Positions 8,870 through 18,139 of a DNA stretch of 64,000 bases are shown here, in pieces. The stretch covers positions 1 to 64,000 of the forward strand of contig JACCYQ010000123.1 of NCBI GenBank assembly GCA_013696395.1, written 5' to 3'. The stretch comes from Chitinophagaceae bacterium (GTDB taxonomy: Bacteria > Bacteroidota > Bacteroidia > Chitinophagales > Chitinophagaceae). Under the pieces are notes generated by a model. It was not told the origin of the DNA and searched no databases. It saw nothing but the letters and a program-made list of their open reading frames with translations. Position 1 is the stretch's first letter, and each line of letters begins with the position of its first letter. Made by a program: the position numbers and the translations under genes.

Positions 8870-10393
8870 TCAGATATCAAATTTTATGCCTTGTGCTAAT
8901 GGAAGGGTAGCCCCATAATTTATAGTATTAGTCTGACGGCGCATATATGCCTTCCAGGCGTCGGAACCACTCTCTCTTCCCCCTCCGGTTTCTTTTTCGC
9001 CTCCAAAGGCGCCTCCGATTTCCGCTCCAGAAGTTCCGATGTTTACATTGGCAATTCCACAATCACTCCCAGAATGGGAAAGAAATTTCTCGGCTTCCCG
9101 CAGATTTAATGTCATAATAGCAGAAGATAAACCCTGGGGAACATCATTTTGAATGGCTATTGCCTCATCCATTGTTTTATATTTCATAATGTAAAGGATG
9201 GGAGCAAAGGTTTCTTTATGCACTATGGGATCGTTCTTATTTACTTCGGCTATGGCTGGCCTCACATAACATCCGGTTTCAAATCCGTTCCCTTTCATTA
9301 CTTCACCCGGTACTGCAAACTTTCCACCTTGTTTAATACATTCTTCAATTGCCTGTTGATACATTTTTACGGCATCCTTGTCAATTAAAGGTCCTACATG
9401 TATATCTTGATCTAACGGGTTGCCGATTATTAATTGTTTGTAAGCAGATACCAATTTATTTTTTACAGTTTCATAAACATCTTCGTGAATTATCAAACGC
9501 CGGGTTGATGTACAACGCTGGCCAGCAGTACCAACAGCCCCAAACACACAACCCAGTATGGACATTTCCAGATCCGCCTCTTTTGTTATAATAATAGCAT
9601 TATTCCCGCCCAGTTCTAATAATGATCTCCCTAACCGTGCACCAACAGCTGCGCCAACGGCTTTTCCCATACGTGTTGAGCCAGTAGCGGAAACTAAAGG
9701 AATGCGTGGATCGTTTGCTATCCATTCACCAACCTCACGCCCACCAATGATAATACACGATACACCTTCAGGCACATTGTTCCTTTTTAGAACATCAGCA
9801 ATAATATTCTGACAGGCAATGGCACAAAGGGGTGTTTTTTCTGAAGGTTTCCAAACGGCCACATTTCCACAAACCCAGGCTATCATGGCATTCCAGCTCC
9901 AGACGGCAACGGGAAAATTAAAAGCAGATATAATGGCTGTAATTCCAAGGGGATGCCATTGTTCGTACATCCGGTGACCCGGCCTTTCACTATGCATGGT
10001 TAATCCATGTAACTGGCGGGATAGTCCAACGGCAAAATCACATATGTCAATCATTTCCTGTACTTCACCATAGCCTTCCTGTAAACTTTTTCCCATTTCA
10101 TAAGAAACCAGTTTACCCAATGCCTCTTTGTTTTTTCTAAGCGCTTCACCAACCTGGCGCACAATTTCACCGCGGGCTGGTGCCGGTATATTTCTCCATT
10201 CCAAAAACGCGGATTTAGCCATGTTAATTACTTTATCATAGTTTTCTTTATTGCAGGTGCTCACGGTACCGATCAATTTTCCATCAACAGGGGAAAAAGA
10301 TTCTATCATGGAAGAGTCATCTTCAATCCATGTTAATCCCGTGCTAACTCCTTTATTTTTATCCTGTATGCCTAACGATTTTAGAAAGTCCAT
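8870..10393 (-). CDS. ALDH7-type aldehyde dehydrogenase (aminoadipate semialdehyde dehydrogenase-like)
   Basis: An NAD(P)-dependent aldehyde dehydrogenase of 507 residues. Catalytic Cys294 lies in GQRCTSTRRL, the general-base Glu260 in LELGGNNAIII, and the oxyanion Asn159 in SAFNFPVAV. The sequence follows ALDH7A1 (antiquitin) rather than betaine- or succinate-semialdehyde enzymes: FSPVDGKLIGTV near the N-terminus, GLTMHSERPGHRMYEQWHPLG, and a C-terminal GSDAWKAYMRRQTNTINYG. ALDH7 enzymes oxidise alpha-aminoadipic semialdehyde in lysine breakdown and also lipid-derived aldehydes. A -7-like TATTTTTG on the minus strand (10413-10420) sits 19 bp before the start. No lysine-catabolic neighbour is present, so the physiological substrate is inferred. 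Confidence 0.85.
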   Translation of the reverse strand: MDFLKSLGIQDKNKGVSTGLTWIEDDSSMIESFSPVDGKLIGTVSTCNKENYDKVINMAKSAFLEWRNIPAPARGEIVRQVGEALRKNKEALGKLVSYEMGKSLQEGYGEVQEMIDICDFAVGLSRQLHGLTMHSERPGHRMYEQWHPLGITAIISAFNFPVAVWSWNAMIAWVCGNVAVWKPSEKTPLCAIACQNIIADVLKRNNVPEGVSCIIIGGREVGEWIANDPRIPLVSATGSTRMGKAVGAAVGARLGRSLLELGGNNAIIITKEADLEMSILGCVFGAVGTAGQRCTSTRRLIIHEDVYETVKNKLVSAYKQLIIGNPLDQDIHVGPLIDKDAVKMYQQAIEECIKQGGKFAVPGEVMKGNGFETGCYVRPAIAEVNKNDPIVHKETFAPILYIMKYKTMDEAIAIQNDVPQGLSSAIMTLNLREAEKFLSHSGSDCGIANVNIGTSGAEIGGAFGGEKETGGGRESGSDAWKAYMRRQTNTINYGATLPLAQGIKFDI

Positions 10394-10412
10394 TTCAATT
10401 TTTTTTCAAGTG

Positions 10413-10420
10413 CAAAAATA
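10413..10420 (-). promoter_or_regulatory. -7 element TATTTTTG before the ALDH7 gene
   Basis: A perfect TAnnTTTG on the minus strand, 19 bp before the ATG that ends at 10393. No TTG lies at the right distance upstream, so only half of the consensus is present. Confidence 0.4.
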
Positions 10421-10429
10421 GGTATAGAA

Positions 10430-10457
10430 TAAGAAAACCAGGCTCTGTAAAACCTGG
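10430..10457 (-). terminator. Weak terminator after panB
   Basis: CCAGG at 10438-10442 pairs with CCTGG at 10453-10457. On the minus strand the short stem is followed by TTTTCTTAT. It closes the panB-containing transcript before the ALDH7 gene. Confidence 0.5.
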
Positions 10458-10483
10458 CTTACGCAAAAGTATAAACTAACGCT

Positions 10484-11299
10484 TTAATAAGCTTCACTGT
10501 CATTTGGAAAATCATTTGATTTGATATCGGTAATATATCGGTGAACCGCTATTGTTGCCTGTTCCCCGATATTGAGGTATTGCCTGAGAAATCTTGGTTT
10601 AAAAGTTGTATTTATTCCCAACATATCATGCATTACCAAAACCTGTCCATCACAATATTTTCCAGCCCCAATACCGATAGTTGGAATAATTAAACTTTCA
10701 GAAACTTCTTTGGCTAATAACGCAGGAATTTTTTCCAACACGAGTCCAAAGCACCCAGCCTGTTGTAACAATAAGGCATCATTTTTTAATTTTTCAGCTT
10801 CAGCTTCTTCTTTGGCCCTGACGGTATAAGTGCCAAATTTATAAATGGATTGAGGTGTCAACCCCAGATGACCCATAACCGGAATGCCAGCAGAAATTAT
10901 TCGATTTATAGATTCCAGAACTTCTTCTCCTCCTTCCAGTTTCAATGAATGTGCACCAGTTTCTTTCATAATGCGGATGGCAGATGCGAGTGCTTCTTTT
11001 GAATTGGATTGATAAGAACCAAATGGGAGATCCACAACAACCAGGCATCTTTCAACGCCCCTGATAACTGAAGATGCGTGATAGATCATTTGGTCGAGTG
11101 TTATCGGTAAGGTAGTTTCATGGCCAGCCATTACATTAGAAGCTGAATCACCAACAAGGATAACATCAATACCCGCCGCATCAAAAATGCCAGCAAAAGA
11201 ATAATCGTAAGCTGTGATCATAGAGATCTTCTCACTATTGCTTTTCATTTTTTGAAGGGTGTTGGTAGTAATTCGTTTTACTTCTTTATTTACTGACAT
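10484..11299 (-). CDS. panB: 3-methyl-2-oxobutanoate hydroxymethyltransferase
   Basis: A cytoplasmic enzyme of 271 residues. It transfers a hydroxymethyl group from 5,10-methylenetetrahydrofolate to 2-oxoisovalerate to give ketopantoate, the first committed step to pantothenate. The family motifs [40 protein letters not shown] (about 24-63), GHLGLTPQS and [16 protein letters not shown] are clear; the aspartates hold the magnesium. Its start overlaps the ppx stop by 14 bp. It is therefore the last gene of the panC-panD-...-ppk1-ppx-panB transcript. Length is normal for the family. Confidence 0.95.
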   Translation of the reverse strand: MSVNKEVKRITTNTLQKMKSNSEKISMITAYDYSFAGIFDAAGIDVILVGDSASNVMAGHETTLPITLDQMIYHASSVIRGVERCLVVVDLPFGSYQSNSKEALASAIRIMKETGAHSLKLEGGEEVLESINRIISAGIPVMGHLGLTPQSIYKFGTYTVRAKEEAEAEKLKNDALLLQQAGCFGLVLEKIPALLAKEVSESLIIPTIGIGAGKYCDGQVLVMHDMLGINTTFKPRFLRQYLNIGEQATIAVHRYITDIKSNDFPNDSEAY

Positions 11300-12206
11300 A
11301 TATGGGTTTTGAAGGTTGGCCAGGCTGTTTGGTTATCTCATTATATAAGGATTGAATGAGGCCATCTGCCAAACCAATTTTGGGAACATAAATTTCATCA
11401 GCATCGGCCCAACGCATTACGTTTACAAAGATCAGAAGGGCAGGGACTAAAACATCCGCACGATCTTCCCGCAAACGATACATGGAAATTCTTTGTTCCA
11501 GGGAAATACTGCTGAATTCTTTATAATAATCTCTCAATAATTGGAGCGATAACGGTTTGCCTTCTTTTCGTTTTGATAAAGAGAATACTTTATTGATATT
11601 TCCCCCTGAACCAATAGCAGTTACATGATGATAGCCCGTAGTATTTTTTTTTATAAAATCTTTCATTTCATCCCATTCCTTTTCTGAAACCTGGTTTTTG
11701 AGTAAACGGATGGTTCCGATATTGAATGATTCTTTAAATATTAATTTACCATCGCTGAAATAAGTTAGTTCCGTACTGCCACCTCCCACGTCAACATAAA
11801 GATAACTATCCTCATCATTCATATTTTCAGCAATATGATTGTCATAAATGAAGGAGGCTTCATCATTCCCGGATATAACGGTTATGGTTATGCCGGTTTC
11901 GGCTTCAATGCGTTCAATGATCTCTTTTGCATTTGTGGCATCCCGCATAGCTGATGTTGCGCAGGCTTTGAAGTCTTTCACTTCATAAACATCCAGCAGA
12001 AATTTATATGCTTTGATGGTCTTGATGAACATTTCAATCTTTTCTTCCGAAATCGATCCTGTTTCAAAAACATCAAATCCTAATCGTAGCGGCACCCGGA
12101 CCAGGCTTAATTTATTAAATTCAGGTTTGTCGGGATTACTTATTCTTACTTCAGAAATCAATAACCGGGCGGCATTACTACCTATATCAATGGCTGCTAA
12201 TCTCAC
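11286..12206 (-). CDS. ppx: Exopolyphosphatase, Ppx/GppA family (short form)
   Basis: A protein of 306 residues made of the two ASKHA-fold domains of the Ppx/GppA family. [14 protein letters not shown] (about 4-17) is the phosphate-1 loop, [10 protein letters not shown] follows, and [14 protein letters not shown] (about 137-150) is the phosphate-2 loop. The family hydrolyses terminal phosphate from polyphosphate or the 5' phosphate of pppGpp. At 306 residues it lacks the C-terminal HD-like domain of the long E. coli Ppx, as in many bacteria. It overlaps ppk1 by 20 bp and panB by 14 bp, which indicates translational coupling. The polyphosphate assignment rests on the ppk1 partnership; GppA activity remains possible. 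Confidence 0.88.
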   Translation of the reverse strand: MRLAAIDIGSNAARLLISEVRISNPDKPEFNKLSLVRVPLRLGFDVFETGSISEEKIEMFIKTIKAYKFLLDVYEVKDFKACATSAMRDATNAKEIIERIEAETGITITVISGNDEASFIYDNHIAENMNDEDSYLYVDVGGGSTELTYFSDGKLIFKESFNIGTIRLLKNQVSEKEWDEMKDFIKKNTTGYHHVTAIGSGGNINKVFSLSKRKEGKPLSLQLLRDYYKEFSSISLEQRISMYRLREDRADVLVPALLIFVNVMRWADADEIYVPKIGLADGLIQSLYNEITKQPGQPSKPIYVSK

Positions 12207-14289
12207 TTTCTATCATTGTTTTTTTGTAGAGATAATGGTAGGTTTCAATTTGTGAACGAACCCTGTCTTGCTGGTAAGAGGTTACATATTCATTGGTTAA
12301 TTCATTATTAAGCACCCGTGCTTTTACATTATCATTCAGCTGGATATTCAAAATGGCCTTTAGTTCATCTTTTAAGTCTTCTTCCAGTATCGGTATAGTT
12401 GCTTCAACGCGGTGGTCCAGGTTACGCACCATCCAATCGGCTGAAGATATAAAAACTTTCTCCTTACCATCATTATGAAAGATCCATACCCTGGCATGCT
12501 CCAGGTATTCATCTACGATGCTGATGGCAGTTACTGGTCTTTTGAATTTTTTGCTTTCCGTAAACATGCAGAAGATTCCGCGGATAATTAATTTTAATTC
12601 GACACCTGCACGGGCAGCTTCTGTAAGTTTCATGATTAATTGTTCATCAGAAAGTGAATTCATTTTCAATGTAATGGCTGCCCGTTTTTTATTGAGAGCC
12701 AATTTAATTTCATTATTTATCAACTTGATGATTTCTTTCCTGGAATATTCGGGACTGGGTATAAGGGTTTTACATTCTTTTAAAAACTCCATCCCTCCTT
12801 TATGATTTTCCAAATAGTTAAACACCCGGTTTACATCAGCCATTATATTACGATGTGAGGTAAGCAGGCAATGATCTGCATATATTTTTGCAGTTTTTTC
12901 ATTCATATTGCCGGTACTTACAAATCCATAATGCGTTGTGTGCTCATTGATTCTTTTTTTAATCAGGCATATCTTCGCATGTACTTTCATGTTAGGAGGA
13001 CCAATGATAACTTTAACACCTTCATCTTCCAACCTGTCCTTCCAGGCCAGGTTGGCTTCTTCATCAAAGCGTGCCCTTAATTCCAAAATCACAATTACCA
13101 GCTTCCCGTTTCTAACGGCATTGATCAGGGCATTCATCACTTTTGATTGACTGGCCAGCCGGTAACAGGTAATTTTTATAGTGGTAACATCCGGGTCAAT
13201 CGCAGATTCTCTTAAAAGGTCGATAACCGGGTTAAAAGAGTGATAGGGAAAATGAAGCATTATATCCTTCTGCAACACCACATCCGTTACCCTCAATCCA
13301 TCGGTAAACATTGGATGATCAAAAGGTTTCCGGCGTTCATTCTGATGCCTGAAAATATGATCCGGAAAATCCATGAAATGCCTGAAATTGTGAATTCTTC
13401 CACCAGGAATCAGATTGTCTCTTCGGGTAAGATTCATCCGGCGAATCAGGTATTCTAACAAACCTGCATCTATTTCCCGATCGTACACCATCCGAACCGG
13501 TTTCCCTTTCCGCCTGTTCTTTAAACTTTTTTGCAATTTTTGAATAACTGAAGTAGAAATATCTGTGTCCATATCCAGTTCAGCATCCCGTGTCACTTTA
13601 ATTATGTGTGATTTATATTGATCGTAACCAAAAAAAGAAAATATCTGTGGAAGATTATAACGAATCACATCTTCTACCAAAATAATATGGTGCGTACCGG
13701 GTGGCGATGGTAACAATATAAAACGCCCGGTAACCCGTGTAGGCACTTCTATTAAAGCATATTTTCGTTTTAATGCACTATCCTTTTTCCACATTACCAC
13801 ACCCAGAAAAATTGATTTATCGCGGAGTAATGGAAATGTTGGAATACTTTCAACCATTAAGGGAATAATGTTAGGACTTACTTCTTCATCATAAAAATCC
13901 GTTACAAATTCTTTTTGTTCATCATTCAGTTGATCTTCTGTAACCAGGAATACATTTTCCTGTTCCATTTCTAAAACTATATTTTCCCAAATGCGGGTAA
14001 ATTCTGCCATCTGGTTTAATACAGTAGTCTGAATATCTTCCAGAATTTTTTCAGGGTCATCCTCCAGGTGCATATTGGCTTTACTACCAAGTTGGGTCAT
14101 TCGTTTTAATGCAGCCACACGAACCCTGAAAAATTCGTCCATGTTGTTGGAATGTATTCCTAAAAAACGAATGCGTTCATAAAGGGGTTCGGTAAGGTCC
14201 GCTGCTTCTTGTAAAACCCTTGCATTAAATGACAACCAGCTGATATCTCTTACTATTGTTTTTTGTTTATGCGTTGCCATATTTTTCAT
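12187..14289 (-). CDS. ppk1: Polyphosphate kinase 1
   Basis: An enzyme of 700 residues that reversibly polymerises the gamma phosphate of ATP into inorganic polyphosphate. The N-terminal block DISWLSFNARVLQEA and RIRFLGIHSNNMDEFFRVRVA is typical. KVHAKICLIKK (about residues 435-445) holds the autophosphorylated His of the first phospholipase-D-like domain, followed by FVSTGNMNEKTA. The second domain contains ADWMVRNLDHRVEATIPI. Length fits Ppk1. The start may be ATG 14289 or, three codons later, ATG 14280 (MATHKQK). It overlaps ppx by 20 bp and follows the heptose adenylyltransferase gene by 52 bp. Confidence 0.95.
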   Translation of the reverse strand: MKNMATHKQKTIVRDISWLSFNARVLQEAADLTEPLYERIRFLGIHSNNMDEFFRVRVAALKRMTQLGSKANMHLEDDPEKILEDIQTTVLNQMAEFTRIWENIVLEMEQENVFLVTEDQLNDEQKEFVTDFYDEEVSPNIIPLMVESIPTFPLLRDKSIFLGVVMWKKDSALKRKYALIEVPTRVTGRFILLPSPPGTHHIILVEDVIRYNLPQIFSFFGYDQYKSHIIKVTRDAELDMDTDISTSVIQKLQKSLKNRRKGKPVRMVYDREIDAGLLEYLIRRMNLTRRDNLIPGGRIHNFRHFMDFPDHIFRHQNERRKPFDHPMFTDGLRVTDVVLQKDIMLHFPYHSFNPVIDLLRESAIDPDVTTIKITCYRLASQSKVMNALINAVRNGKLVIVILELRARFDEEANLAWKDRLEDEGVKVIIGPPNMKVHAKICLIKKRINEHTTHYGFVSTGNMNEKTAKIYADHCLLTSHRNIMADVNRVFNYLENHKGGMEFLKECKTLIPSPEYSRKEIIKLINNEIKLALNKKRAAITLKMNSLSDEQLIMKLTEAARAGVELKLIIRGIFCMFTESKKFKRPVTAISIVDEYLEHARVWIFHNDGKEKVFISSADWMVRNLDHRVEATIPILEEDLKDELKAILNIQLNDNVKARVLNNELTNEYVTSYQQDRVRSQIETYHYLYKKTMIESEISSH

Positions 14290-14341
14290 ATCTCAATTAA
14301 GGTAAAGAATCTTTTTTCTAATTAAATAAAAAAGCATGCCT

Positions 14342-14830
14342 TTAAGTTTTTGATTGCCGGAGGATGCTGGTAGTAGAGAAGCCTTTAAGTATTGGATTAA
14401 TGATTACACGTCCACCTGCAGCTATGACTTCACCTGCTCCGGCAATTTCGTCTACCCGGTAATCACCTCCTTTAACCATAACATCAGGTAAAATAGCTTT
14501 TATTAATTCCAGTGGTGTATCTTCTTCAAAAATAACTACGGCATCCACCATTACCAGGGAAGCTAAAACAATTGCTCTTGAATCCTGTGAATTAACCGGG
14601 CGTCCCGGGCCTTTTAATCTTTCAACAGATTCATCACTGTTTAAGCCGACAATTAAGAAATCGGCTTCGGAGGCTGCTTTACTTAATGAAAATATATGTC
14701 CCTGGTGAATTATATCGAAACAACCATTTGTAAAGGCTATTGATTTACCAAAATATTTCCATTGCAATACCAGTTTTTGCAAAGCTGGCAAAGTGTAAAC
14801 CTTTCGTTGAATTAAATCGGGTGCATTCAT
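14342..14830 (-). CDS. Cytidylyltransferase-family protein, RfaE2/HldE C-terminal-domain-like
   Basis: A nucleotidyltransferase of 162 residues. IAFTNGCFDIIHQGHIFSL contains the HxGH nucleotide-binding motif, and a later KGFSTTSIL matches the ISTTxII motif. The family transfers AMP to D-glycero-beta-D-manno-heptose 1-phosphate for ADP-heptose synthesis in LPS core assembly (RfaE domain II or HldE C-terminal domain). In Bacteroidota this domain is often a separate gene. The start overlaps the upstream flippase stop by 4 bp (ATGA type), so the two are coupled. RfaE2 is most likely; other glycerol-3-phosphate-cytidylyltransferase-like activities are possible. Confidence 0.8.
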   Translation of the reverse strand: MNAPDLIQRKVYTLPALQKLVLQWKYFGKSIAFTNGCFDIIHQGHIFSLSKAASEADFLIVGLNSDESVERLKGPGRPVNSQDSRAIVLASLVMVDAVVIFEEDTPLELIKAILPDVMVKGGDYRVDEIAGAGEVIAAGGRVIINPILKGFSTTSILRQSKT

Positions 14831-15831
14831 TTTTTTCTGTTTTTGTTATATGAAGCGATCAATGCAAGGCAAATTACACCTACTACCAGGATAATGACCG
14901 TTTGTGCTGACCATAATAACCAACCCAGTGCTTTGCCGGTGCTCGGACTAATTTGGTAAAGTCCCATTAATTTCTCTATCAGCCATGGGTATGCGCCTAT
15001 TCCCCCTGGAGTAATGATCATACCTACGCTGCCGATAGCCAATGTGGCCAGTCCTGCTCCTATGCCCAAATGATCGGTGTCTTTTAATGCATACAACCCG
15101 GCAGTTGAACTTAACAAGTACATGGTCCAGATAAAAATAGTATGCAGAAGGAAAGCCAACTTATTTTTAATAAAACGGAAACTGTTTAAGCCCAGCCAAA
15201 TTCCGTAGATAATATTTTTGATTTTAAAAATAAAATCAAGATGACCAAACCTCTTTAACAAAAATGAGATAACAGCGATTATCGCTATTAAAGAGATTAA
15301 AAATGCAGAGATTTTAAGAATTGAAACCTGGCCTGTTTGATCGCTGAAGAACGATTGAAAAAGGGAATACGTGTACTCTCCAATTACATCGCCTTCCAAT
15401 AACAATGCGAATACAAATACAATGGCAAGGCATAAAGCATCGAAAGCTCTTTCAACCACAATGGTTCCTATTAATTTATCGGCCCTTACATTTTCATACC
15501 GGGATAGTAATGTGCATTTTACCACTTCACCCAAACGCGGAACACCTGCGTTAACCAGGTAGCCAATCATTACAGCCGAAAATGTATTGAAAGTGGAAGG
15601 TTTGTATCCGAGGGGTTCCATCAATATTTTCCAGCGTAAAGCCCGGCTGAGATGACTTAAAATCAACAATAAAATAACTGGTAAAAAGATCCAGTGCCTT
15701 GCATTGGTCACAGAAAGTTTGATGCTATTCCATTGTTCCTGGTTAACATCCTTTATGGTAAGCCATACAAATAATACACCCAGTAAAAAGAAAAAAGTAT
15801 ACTGGAATATGGTAATGATCTTTTTTTTCAT
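14827..15831 (-). CDS. Flippase-like membrane protein (lysylphosphatidylglycerol synthetase TM region family)
   Basis: An integral membrane protein of 334 residues with about eight hydrophobic segments. It belongs to the family once called UPF0104, homologous to the flippase half of MprF and to AglD. Visible landmarks are LSHLSRALRWKILMEPLGYKPS, MIGYLVNAGVPRLGEVVKCTLLSRYENV, VVERAFDALCL and a late GSVGMIITPGGIGAYPWLIEKLM. The last contains the family's P-G-G-I-G motif. Members move aminoacylated lipids or polyprenol-linked sugars across the membrane. Its coupling to the heptose adenylyltransferase gene suggests an envelope-lipid role, but the substrate is unknown. Confidence 0.8.
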   Translation of the reverse strand: MKKKIITIFQYTFFFLLGVLFVWLTIKDVNQEQWNSIKLSVTNARHWIFLPVILLLILSHLSRALRWKILMEPLGYKPSTFNTFSAVMIGYLVNAGVPRLGEVVKCTLLSRYENVRADKLIGTIVVERAFDALCLAIVFVFALLLEGDVIGEYTYSLFQSFFSDQTGQVSILKISAFLISLIAIIAVISFLLKRFGHLDFIFKIKNIIYGIWLGLNSFRFIKNKLAFLLHTIFIWTMYLLSSTAGLYALKDTDHLGIGAGLATLAIGSVGMIITPGGIGAYPWLIEKLMGLYQISPSTGKALGWLLWSAQTVIILVVGVICLALIASYNKNRKK

Positions 15832-15909
15832 TCAGGAAAGAAAGCCGGTTGAAGAAATCTCCATAATTTAAAGCCAATAATTCAAACAAAAAACTTCAAT
15901 GATTGAAAC

Positions 15910-16254
15910 TTATATCTTATTGCCTTCTTTTGGAAAAACAATCCAGGGTTTAAAATCTTTCGCTTTTTCAAAATCCATCAAAGCATAGGAAATGATGACG
16001 ATCACATCACCTGTCATACCCCGTCGGGCTGCGGGCCCGTTCAGGCAACAGATACCGGAACCTCTTTTCCCGGTAATAACATATGTTTCGAGTCTTTCAC
16101 CATTATTAACATTAACTACCTGTACCTTTTCGTTCTCAATAATATTGGCTGCATCCATCATTTCTTCATCAAGTGTTAAACTGCCTACATAATGCAAATT
16201 TGCTTCTGTAACTATGGCACGATGGATCTTAGATTTAAGGATCTGTATTTGCAT
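15910..16254 (-). CDS. panD: Aspartate 1-decarboxylase proenzyme
   Basis: A protein of 114 residues that makes beta-alanine for pantothenate. It is a pyruvoyl enzyme: self-cleavage between Gly24 and Ser25, in the [11 protein letters not shown] stretch, produces the pyruvoyl prosthetic group on the alpha chain. Other family segments are [18 protein letters not shown] at the N-terminus, Lys9, and [25 protein letters not shown]. The ATG at 16254 is chosen because it gives the canonical N-terminus; an upstream ATG at 16374 would read through the end of panC. It follows panC by 37 bp in the same operon. Confidence 0.95.
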   Translation of the reverse strand: MQIQILKSKIHRAIVTEANLHYVGSLTLDEEMMDAANIIENEKVQVVNVNNGERLETYVITGKRGSGICCLNGPAARRGMTGDVIVIISYALMDFEKAKDFKPWIVFPKEGNKI

Positions 16255-16291
16255 AAGCGGGCAAAGGTAAATCTTATGAAGTATTTGAAAA

Positions 16292-17149
16292 TCAATCAGT
16301 GCTAAGGAGCATATTATCAATAAGTCTGACCTCATTAAAAGTTGCGGCAGCAAGAGCCACCAATATGCGCCCATCCCTGAAGTCTTTTAAAATTTCCAGG
16401 TCACCAGCATCGGCAACAGATAAATAATCGATGTCAAATCCTTTTGCATCCAATATGCTCCTTGCCTCGTTAAATACTGTTTTCATTGAACCTGGTTTTA
16501 AATTATTTTTTATGTGAGTAAGGGCTATATATAATCCATCAGCATTCTTTCGCACTTCCTTATTTATCCGCCTGTTTCGGCTACTCATAGCGAGGCCGTC
16601 GGGTTCACGTAATGTAGGACAGATATGTACTTTTGTTTTATCCTCCAATCCTAATTGATTGATTAATTGCGTAATGATCTTACACTGCTGATAATCTTTT
16701 TGACCGAGGTATAAATGGTCAGGCATAACAATCTTCAATAATCTTTCCATCACCTGGCATACCCCCTGGAAATGTCCTGGCCGATAAGCCCCTTCCAGAA
16801 TAGTACCCAGGTATCCCAGTTCAAAATGGGTGTTATATGATATTCCATCCGGATAAATTTCTTCTATTGGTGGCAAAAAAAGAACCTGGCAACCTGCCTT
16901 TTCCAGCAACAAAATATCCTGGTTCAAAGTGACAGGATATTGCCTGAAATCCTTCTCATCATTAAATTGGGTTGGATTTATAAAAATGCTGCTTATCACA
17001 ATATCATCTCTTTGAAGGGAATGATTGATAAGTGAAATATGGCCCTCGTGAAGGGCTCCCATGGTTGGAATAAAGCCGGTAATAAGGCCTTTATTCTTTT
17101 GATCAGACAGGTAAAGACTAAGCGTTGAGGCCGATTTAATAAGGATCAT
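16292..17149 (-). CDS. panC: Pantothenate synthetase
   Basis: An enzyme of 285 residues that condenses pantoate with beta-alanine through a pantoyl-adenylate. [19 protein letters not shown] (about 26-44) carries the HxGH motif of the nucleotidyltransferase fold. Other blocks are [34 protein letters not shown] and the KMSKS-equivalent [11 protein letters not shown]. It is the first gene of the minus-strand run that also holds panD and, five genes on, panB. Its 5' end faces the glycogen-synthase-like gene, with a shared intergenic region of about 100 bp. Confidence 0.96.
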   Translation of the reverse strand: MILIKSASTLSLYLSDQKNKGLITGFIPTMGALHEGHISLINHSLQRDDIVISSIFINPTQFNDEKDFRQYPVTLNQDILLLEKAGCQVLFLPPIEEIYPDGISYNTHFELGYLGTILEGAYRPGHFQGVCQVMERLLKIVMPDHLYLGQKDYQQCKIITQLINQLGLEDKTKVHICPTLREPDGLAMSSRNRRINKEVRKNADGLYIALTHIKNNLKPGSMKTVFNEARSILDAKGFDIDYLSVADAGDLEILKDFRDGRILVALAAATFNEVRLIDNMLLSTD

Positions 17150-17250
17150 AATGAAGCAGTATTCGTTTGGGATGAGGCAACAAGGTGCGAAATAAGGATA
17201 AATTGGTTACCTTCGCAAACCTAAAAATAAGGCTCACCAAATTTTCATAC

Positions 17251-18066
17251 ATGTCTGCAAAGAAAAGAATTTTATTTATTGCGAATGAAATGTCTCCTTA
17301 CCTGGAGTTGACTGAGTTTTCAGAAATAGTTAATAAACTGGCTATCCGGTCTAATGACACTGGTTTTGAAGTTAGATGTATTATGCCACGTTTTGGAACC
17401 ATAAATGAAAGAAGACACCGTTTGCATGAGGTTGTCAGACTTTCAGGAATTAATGTTTCTGTAGATAATGAGGACCTGCCTTTGCAAATTAAAGTAGCGT
17501 CCTTGCCCAATGCAAGGTTGCAGGTTTATTTTTTGGATAATGAAGACCTATTTAAAAGAAAATATATTCTGCACGATGAAAATGATAAATGGTTCGAAGA
17601 TAATGGACTGCGTACCATTTTTTTCTGTAAAGGCGCTTTGGAAACCGTTAAGAAATTTGGATGGCCACCTGATGTTATACATTGCAGCGGCTGGATGACA
17701 GGATTAATACCGGCATATCTTAAAACAGTTTATAAAAAAGAACCTGTTTTCTCTCACAGCAAAATTATTTATACCATCGGGCAAAATACTTTTAAAGAAA
17801 AGCTGGGAAGTGATTTTATTAAAAAGGCACTCATCCATGCTTCTATAAAAGAAAAAGATCTGGAGGCATACAAAGAAGGTACAAATACTGCTGTTATGAA
17901 AGGTGCGGCTACTTATGCTGATGCCATAACTTTTGGTGCCGAGAAAATTGAAAAAAGTTTAAACGACGCATTTTCTAAAGTAAGAGGAAAAAAGACATTA
18001 CCATTTAATGCAGAATCAGATTTAACAGACTATTTACAGTTGTATAGCGACCTTGCGGAGAAGTAA
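17251..18066 (+). CDS. Stand-alone N-terminal (GT5) domain of a glycogen/starch synthase-like protein
   Basis: A protein of 271 residues corresponding to the starch-synthase catalytic domain (first Rossmann domain of GT5 enzymes). It begins MSAKKRILFIANEMSPYLEL, followed by LAIRSNDTGFEVRCIMPRFG and PPDVIHCSGWMTGLIPAYLK, where full-length enzymes have the H-x-H-D-W motif. The second GT-B domain, which binds ADP-glucose, is absent, and the gene ends cleanly with its own terminator. The usual N-terminal K-x-G-G-L loop for ADP-glucose is not seen either; the sequence here reads ANEMSPYLELTEFSEIV. Such half-proteins recur in Bacteroidota beside panC and DUF4270 genes. Catalytic glycogen synthesis is unlikely without a partner. 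Start: the ATG at 17251 gives the canonical N-terminus. Confidence 0.8.
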   Translation: MSAKKRILFIANEMSPYLELTEFSEIVNKLAIRSNDTGFEVRCIMPRFGTINERRHRLHEVVRLSGINVSVDNEDLPLQIKVASLPNARLQVYFLDNEDLFKRKYILHDENDKWFEDNGLRTIFFCKGALETVKKFGWPPDVIHCSGWMTGLIPAYLKTVYKKEPVFSHSKIIYTIGQNTFKEKLGSDFIKKALIHASIKEKDLEAYKEGTNTAVMKGAATYADAITFGAEKIEKSLNDAFSKVRGKKTLPFNAESDLTDYLQLYSDLAEK

Positions 18067-18093
18067 AATTGAACTCGTTTGTTCAATTTTTTT
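18065..18093 (+). terminator. Terminator after the GT5-domain gene
   Basis: AAAATTGAAC (18065-18074) pairs with GTTCAATTTT (18081-18090) around a six-base loop, followed by further T residues. It overlaps the stop region of the upstream gene and separates it from the DUF4270 gene. Confidence 0.7.
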
Positions 18094-18139
18094 ATTTGAA
18101 CCCATCAATTTATTACCTATCATTCTTTAATAAATATTA

